Part shown: positions 61,001 through 64,000 of the stretch, in pieces
Position numbering within the stretch: the stretch's first letter is position 1
Layout: every line of letters starts with the position of its first letter
Position numbers and translations under genes: made by a program
The notes under the pieces: generated by a model
What the model was told of the DNA's origin: nothing
The model's database searches: none
Seen by the model: only the letters and a program-made list of their open reading frames with translations
Origin: CAKSHC01 sp045595395
Lineage (GTDB): Bacteria; Bacillota; Clostridia; Oscillospirales; UMGS1783
Direction of reading: 5' to 3'
Assembly (NCBI GenBank): GCA_045595395.1
Contig: JAZOAH010000010.1
Span: forward strand, 40,676 to 104,675
Length of the DNA: 64,000 nucleotides

Positions 61001-61455
61001 AGGATGGCATCCAATTCGGCTGTGCCGCCGCAGGTCACTGTTTTGCTGCGGCGTCGAAGCGCAGCAGGGGCGGGGGTCAGGGAGAGCAAGGAATCGGCCG
61101 GGACAAGGGCCAATCGGTAATCGCCGCGTGAGAGCCGATCGAGCGCACCGATGCGGGCATGCTCTTGCGTGTGCGAGATGTTATCAAAGTTATAAAAGAC
61201 ATATTCACGGGCCGGCACGGTCAGCAGATCGGCCGACGGCATCAGCACCGAGAACAGGTCATACAAGCGCTCGGCCTCGCCCCGTTCGGGCAGCACGAGC
61301 ATGACCCGGCCATCCTGGGAAAGGAGCCGGGTAAGAAAGATCTTGTAACTTTCGCACAGGCCGGTGGCGTAGGCCGGAAGAAGACGGTTACGCACGGCTT
61401 GGCGAAGTTCTTGGGTTTTTGGGTTTTTGAGCAGGTGTTTTGAAATGTAGTCCAT
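57991..61455 (-). CDS. mfd: Transcription-repair coupling factor
   Basis: The 1154-aa translocase removes stalled RNA polymerase and recruits UvrA. It has UvrB-like N-terminal modules (about 1-330, with the VPAREYVFYNFDNISHTQEH block). A CarD-like RNA polymerase-interaction domain (about 475-545) contains GDYVVHENYGIGLYDG. The helicase motor (about 600-960) has the Walker A GDVGFGKTEVA, the DEEQ box in VDEEQRFG and QIRGRVGRS. A C-terminal TRCF domain ends the protein. It follows pth with a hairpin between them. Confidence 0.96.
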   Translation of the reverse strand: MDYISKHLLKNPKTQELRQAVRNRLLPAYATGLCESYKIFLTRLLSQDGRVMLVLPERGEAERLYDLFSVLMPSADLLTVPAREYVFYNFDNISHTQEHARIGALDRLSRGDYRLALVPADSLLSLTPAPAALRRRSKTVTCGGTAELDAILRFLSGGGYTHSELTEHPGQFSHRGGIVEFFAPGAPYPVRFELFGDEIDSLSYYDPKTQRRVEDIDTARILPVAEAALTPEVTKEIEKRMRAKLAKVEQGDDDDAILNARHDLETLQAGTFKGIDRFLPLIHPAGPTLLDYDPQALCLCYDLPKLRDAMEGFVFRTSQDLTSLAERGAAVMGRACYNEPTAVIGQMEQQGLVLLEDFLRQEKGVTFQLVQGYHVTSLNAPSSENALCEDAAFYLQSGDLAIFAGSAARATYLPTLFNEHNISCAVLREDADMPKGAAAILGAGFPGGFYDRDAKFALIGSARISGKKKKRHSRYKPGSAINDFSDIKIGDYVVHENYGIGLYDGVHQVTTQGITREFIRIRYAGTDTLFIPCGQFDLISKYVGASDEVKVKLNKLGTGEWAKAKSRVKANVKDLAKGLIALYSARQNTPGHAFSPDNDWQRQFESSFEFEETEDQALCTAEIKADMEKPSPMDRLLCGDVGFGKTEVALRAAFKCVLDSKQVAMLTPTTLLAWQHYNTMLRRFEGFPVSIELLSRFRTPQQQEAILRRLRRGEIDILVGTHRILQKDVKFKDLGLLIVDEEQRFGVTHKENLKEMSKYVDVLTLSATPIPRTLNMALSGIRDMSVIETPPNDRHPISTYVCEYDTSLIMDALRRELSRGGQCYYLHNRVETIYKTANLINEAIPDAVVEVAHGQMAKEELGEIWDRMTEGKIDILVCTTIIETGVDVPNANTLIIENADCLGLAQLHQIRGRVGRSYKHAYAYFTYRQGRTLTEDGRKRLDAIREYTEFGSGFKIAMRDLQIRGAGNLLGAQQHGHMDSVGYDMYMQLLNQAINEEKGIETKAKLSECLIDLKVSAFIPEDYIDSSLARVDLYKKIAAIENDSDISDIVDELIERFGDPPREVLALMDVSLIRAQCTACGVTELTEKNKMLIIKLAKFDMKKIAHVISAMKGNMFFSAGTDPYLSCRVQGNALDTAIEVCQKLTEVYEHAECE

Positions 61456-61470
61456 CGTTGAGAATAAACA

Positions 61471-61493
61471 GGGCGCAGCTTCACGCTGCGCCC
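61471..61493 (-). terminator. Hairpin between pth and mfd, weak terminator or attenuator
   Basis: GGGCGCAGC-5 nt-GCTGCGCCC, a 9-bp GC-rich stem followed on the minus strand by TGTTTATTCTC. It sits 5 nt after the pth stop. Confidence 0.5.
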
Positions 61494-61498
61494 GTGGA

Positions 61499-62107
61499 TC
61501 ATGCTTCCGGTGAAGCCGGTGCGGTATTGTATTGGTTCATAGCGTCGGCGATCTTTCCGTCGAGCATCAGGCAGATGGCGTCGAAGACATCGGGCAGGGC
61601 AGCGTCGATCTTCTTGCGCTCGGTTGCACGAAAGTCGCCCAGCACCCAATCGGCCAACACGAACTGACCCGAGGGCTTGGTGATGCCGACACGGATACGG
61701 GGAATATCATAAGAGGCAAGGGCATGGATGATGCTCTTGATGCCGTTGTGTCCGCCGTCGGTGCCTTTGGGGCGGATGCGCATGCGGCCGGTGTCGAGTG
61801 CGGTATCGTCGTAGATGACGATGACATGCTCGGGCGAGATCTTGAAATAGGATGTGATCTTGGCCACACAATCGCCGCTGCGGTTCATAAAGGTGTGGGG
61901 CTTGACCAGCAGGACACGCTTACCGTCAATGACCGTGTTCCATACATGGCCCGACCAGCGTGACTTGCCCTTTTCCAGACCAAGCCGATCGCAGATATAG
62001 TCTATGGCCATAAAGCCGACATTATGACGGGTATTTTTATATTTTTCACCGTAGTTACCCAGGCCGACAATGACATAGTCAATGGCCGGGCGATTTTTCT
62101 TAAACAT
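61499..62107 (-). CDS. pth: Peptidyl-tRNA hydrolase
   Basis: Releases peptides from dropped-off peptidyl-tRNA. The 202-aa protein has VGLGNYGEKYKNTRHNVGF with the catalytic His near residue 28, KPHTFMNRSG, and the catalytic Asp in VIYDDTALDTGRMRIRPKGTDGGHNG. A short acidic tail is non-conserved. It lies 9 nt after prs and before mfd, the usual Firmicutes order. Confidence 0.95.
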   Translation of the reverse strand: MFKKNRPAIDYVIVGLGNYGEKYKNTRHNVGFMAIDYICDRLGLEKGKSRWSGHVWNTVIDGKRVLLVKPHTFMNRSGDCVAKITSYFKISPEHVIVIYDDTALDTGRMRIRPKGTDGGHNGIKSIIHALASYDIPRIRVGITKPSGQFVLADWVLGDFRATERKKIDAALPDVFDAICLMLDGKIADAMNQYNTAPASPEA

Positions 62108-62116
62108 ATCTGCTCC

Positions 62117-63076
62117 TTAGTTGAACAGGGTAGAGATGGGGCGATCCTCGTAGATGCGCTCGATGGCCTTGGCAAAGACGGGAGCGGTGGGCAGGATCTT
62201 GATCTTATCAATGCGCTTTTCGGGCGGTAACTGAATGGTATCGAGCAGTACCAGCTCCTTGATGGGGCTTTCCTGCAGGCGGTCGATAGCCAGGCCGGAA
62301 AGGACGGCGTGGGTTGCGGCAGCGGAAACTTCCTTGGCGCCGCCGACCTCGATCAGGGCCTTGGCGGCGTTGCACAGGCTGCCGCCGGTATCGACCATGT
62401 CGTCGAGGATGATCAGGCGCTTATCCTTGACATCGCCGATGATGTTCATGACCTCGCAGGAGTTGGCCTTGGGGCGGCGCTTGTCGACGATAGCCAGGGG
62501 CGCATCGAGCTTGGCGGCAAAGTTACGGGCACGGGTGACCGAGCCCAAGTCGGGAGAAACGACGACCAGATCGTCGTGCTTCTCACGGAAACGATCAACA
62601 AAATAGGAGGCGAGTAGGGGAGCGCCGACCAGATGATCGACAGGGATATTGAAGAAGCCCTGGATCTGGGGGGCGTGCAGGTCCATGGTCAGCACACGGT
62701 CGGCACCGGCGGCGGCGATCAGGTCAGCCACCAGCTTGGCCGAGATGGGATCACGGGACTTGGCCTTGCGGTCCTGGCGGGCATAGCCGAAATAGGGGAT
62801 AACGGCGGTGATACGGCCGGCGGATGCACGCTTGAAAGCATCCATCATGATGAGCATCTCCATGATGTTGTCGTTAACCGGATAGTTGGTTGACTGGATG
62901 ATAAAAACGTCGCTGCCGCGTACCGTTTCGCCGATGGAAACAGAAATCTCGCCGTCCGAGAACTGCTTGACCTCGCTGCGGCCGAGCGGCAGGCCGAGTT
63001 CTTCGGCTACGGCATGGGCCAGTTCGGGCGAGGAGTTGGCGGCAAAGATCTTGATGTTCTTACCGTGGGTGATCAT
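62117..63076 (-). CDS. prs: Ribose-phosphate pyrophosphokinase (PRPP synthetase)
   Basis: Makes PRPP from ribose-5-phosphate and ATP. The 319-aa protein has FSDGEISVSIGETVRGSDVFIIQS, YFGYARQDRKAKSRDPISAK (ATP loop), DLHAPQIQGFF and the PRPP loop LIILDDMVDTGGSL. All class I features are present. The ATG has GGAGGAAG upstream. The gene is preceded by a roughly 200-nt leader with a leader peptide and terminator-like hairpin. Confidence 0.96.
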   Translation of the reverse strand: MITHGKNIKIFAANSSPELAHAVAEELGLPLGRSEVKQFSDGEISVSIGETVRGSDVFIIQSTNYPVNDNIMEMLIMMDAFKRASAGRITAVIPYFGYARQDRKAKSRDPISAKLVADLIAAAGADRVLTMDLHAPQIQGFFNIPVDHLVGAPLLASYFVDRFREKHDDLVVVSPDLGSVTRARNFAAKLDAPLAIVDKRRPKANSCEVMNIIGDVKDKRLIILDDMVDTGGSLCNAAKALIEVGGAKEVSAAATHAVLSGLAIDRLQESPIKELVLLDTIQLPPEKRIDKIKILPTAPVFAKAIERIYEDRPISTLFN

Positions 63077-63117
63077 TTGTTCTTCCTCCGTGTTGTTTAT
63101 CTATATTTATTAAAACA

Positions 63118-63190
63118 CACAAAAAAACATTTCCGGGACGATCGTAGATTCCGCAGGCGGGTGTGGAAAGAACGGGTCAGTCCGGAAATG
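63118..63190 (-). promoter_or_regulatory. Terminator-like hairpin in the prs leader (candidate attenuator)
   Basis: Minus strand: CATTTCCGGAC pairs with GTCCCGGAAATG (one bulge) across a loop of about 40 nt, followed at once by seven T. The 5' arm overlaps the last codons of a small open frame. This geometry could end transcription before prs unless a ribosome or other factor intervenes. Confidence 0.55.
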
Positions 63191-63236
63191 CGGGCGCAGA
63201 TCCGGGAATTGCAACTTTCGACAATGATGAAATCAT
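63177..63236 (-). CDS. Candidate 19-aa leader peptide upstream of prs
   Basis: ATG with GGGAG 7 nt upstream, encoding MISSLSKVAIPGSAPAFPD and a TGA stop. The last codons form the 5' arm of the hairpin before prs. It is too short to judge by composition; the evidence is the ribosome site, the promoter placed 35 nt upstream and the overlap with the hairpin. It could equally be a chance frame. Confidence 0.4.
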   Translation of the reverse strand: MISSLSKVAIPGSAPAFPD

Positions 63237-63270
63237 GGCAAACTCCCTGTGCTTAAATTCTCTAATTTAT

Positions 63271-63299
63271 ATTATCCATGAAAATGCAAAATTTTGCAA
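63271..63299 (-). promoter_or_regulatory. Candidate promoter of the prs-pth-mfd operon
   Basis: Minus strand: TTGCAA - 17 nt - GATAAT, about 35 nt before the leader frame and about 195 nt before prs. Confidence 0.5.
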
Positions 63300-63377
63300 G
63301 GCTTATTTTGCAGAAAATCGGTAAAATTTTAAAAAAATTATACATGCGAAAACTTATATGAAATTTAGAGAAATGAC

Positions 63378-63406
63378 TTGAAAAAGAAAGCGAATTGTGA
63401 TAAAAT
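63378..63406 (+). promoter_or_regulatory. Promoter of ppdK
   Basis: TTGAAA - 17 nt - TAAAAT, 47 nt before the ppdK ATG. The region just upstream (63300-63375) is very AT-rich, like an UP element. Confidence 0.7.
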
Positions 63407-63453
63407 CACTTGGAATGTAAAATTACATAAAATAACCAGGAGGGTTTGACGAA

Positions 63454-64000
63454 ATGAGTCACAAGTATGTTTACCTGTTCTCTGAGGGCGATGCTTCGAT
63501 GCGTGAGTTGCTCGGAGGCAAGGGTGCAAACCTGGCCGAGATGACCAAGATCGGTCTTCCCGTTCCTCAGGGTTTCACCGTATCCACCGAAGCCTGCACT
63601 CAGTATTATGAGGACGGCAGAAAGATCAATGATGACATCCAGGCACAGATCATGGAGCATATTGACAAGATGGAAGGCATCACCGGAATGAAGTTCGGCG
63701 ATATGGAAAATCCCCTTCTCGTTTCTGTTCGCTCCGGCGCACGTGCTTCTATGCCCGGAATGATGGATACAATTCTTAACCTCGGTCTCAACGAAGAGGT
63801 TGTCAACGTAATGGCTGAAAAGTCCGGCAACGCTCGTTGGGCTTGGGACTGCTACCGCAGATTCATTCAGATGTATTCTGACGTAGTTATGGAAGTCGGC
63901 AAGAAATATTTCGAGGTCCTTATCGATGAGATGAAGGCCAAGAGAGGCGTTACTCTTGATACAGAGCTTACGGCCAAGTCGGATCGTAGCCATGTCGTTC
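63454..64000 (+). CDS. ppdK: Pyruvate, phosphate dikinase, N-terminal part
   Basis: The first 182 codons run off the window. PPDK interconverts pyruvate, ATP and Pi with PEP, AMP and PPi, and supplies PEP or glycolytic ATP in anaerobes. The N-terminal nucleotide-binding domain is clear: LLGGKGANLAEMTKIGLPVPQGFT, PLLVSVRSGARASMPGMMDTILNLGLN and YRRFIQMYSDVVMEV. Start: CAGGAGGG 10 nt before the ATG at 63454. Codon use is of the highly expressed type. The last ten codons (after TELTA) depart from the usual 'TA.DLK.L...FK' pattern. Confidence 0.93.
   Translation, partial: MSHKYVYLFSEGDASMRELLGGKGANLAEMTKIGLPVPQGFTVSTEACTQYYEDGRKINDDIQAQIMEHIDKMEGITGMKFGDMENPLLVSVRSGARASMPGMMDTILNLGLNEEVVNVMAEKSGNARWAWDCYRRFIQMYSDVVMEVGKKYFEVLIDEMKAKRGVTLDTELTAKSDRSHVV

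Noticed and set aside
63014..63256. 80-codon plus-strand frame across the prs leader
   Set aside because: It begins inside prs on the opposite strand, has no ribosome site, and the region is better explained by the prs leader hairpin.

Overview
The window looks like chromosome from a Gram-positive anaerobe of the class Clostridia, probably a gut member of the Oscillospiraceae/Ruminococcaceae type. The hprK-murB-rapZ-whiA-dnaE-pfkA cluster, the prs-pth-mfd cluster, WhiA, a DUF1292 protein, a Firmicutes-style 6S RNA, PPDK and many [4Fe-4S] proteins support this. Coding is dense, intergenic gaps are short, and most transcription units have readable TTGACA/TATAAT-type promoters and hairpin-plus-T terminators. 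No transposase, integrase, CRISPR array or phage gene was seen.

Layout. 0-6 kb: the end of a Trk/Ktr potassium transporter and its regulator, a membrane-anchored protein of unknown function, a DivIVA-like coiled-coil protein, an acyltransferase-fold protein lacking its catalytic His, and the CCA-adding enzyme. 6-15.1 kb: one leftward nine-gene operon that encodes every step from PEP plus erythrose-4-P to phenylalanine and tyrosine, including an AroE-AroK fusion. It diverges from a TetR-type regulator across overlapping promoters, with a perfect GTTAAC palindrome in the operon leader. 15.8-25.3 kb: a membrane glycosyltransferase and the hprK-to-pfkA operon. 25.5-26.5 kb: rpmB and a TalC-type transaldolase. 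26.6-32.3 kb: two large secreted proteins carrying cohesin-like modules, one ending in a dockerin and the other in a membrane anchor, plus an XRE regulator; most of this block is AT-rich. 32.3-32.7 kb: a cluster of small hairpins, then tRNA-Glu and tRNA-Met. 32.8-34.5 kb: a NifU-like protein and a GGGtGRT-family protein. 34.5-37 kb: an IbrB/IbrA-like pair and a zinc-ribbon membrane protein.

37.2-49.6 kb is the most striking part. A single 12-gene rightward operon encodes malate dehydrogenase, fumarase, HdrB, HdrC, HdrA, MvhD/FlxD, two further iron-sulfur subunits, an FNR-type NAD(P)H flavoprotein, FrdB, FrdA and an AspT-family exporter. It reads as a soluble reductive branch, oxaloacetate to malate to fumarate to succinate. 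Its last step would be coupled to an electron-bifurcating Hdr-Flx module, with the exporter releasing succinate. I infer a cytosolic bifurcating fumarate reductase that needs neither a membrane anchor nor quinone.

49.7-64 kb: a DUF4153 membrane protein, a DUF1292 protein and 6S RNA; a D,D-carboxypeptidase-like lipoprotein on a probably leaderless transcript; proS-metY-metA (acetylation-type methionine synthesis); an aldo/keto reductase; mfd; pth; prs with a leader peptide and terminator hairpin upstream; and the start of ppdK.

Limits: all calls rest on reading the sequence and on remembered family features. No database or folding search was run, and domain boundaries are approximate.
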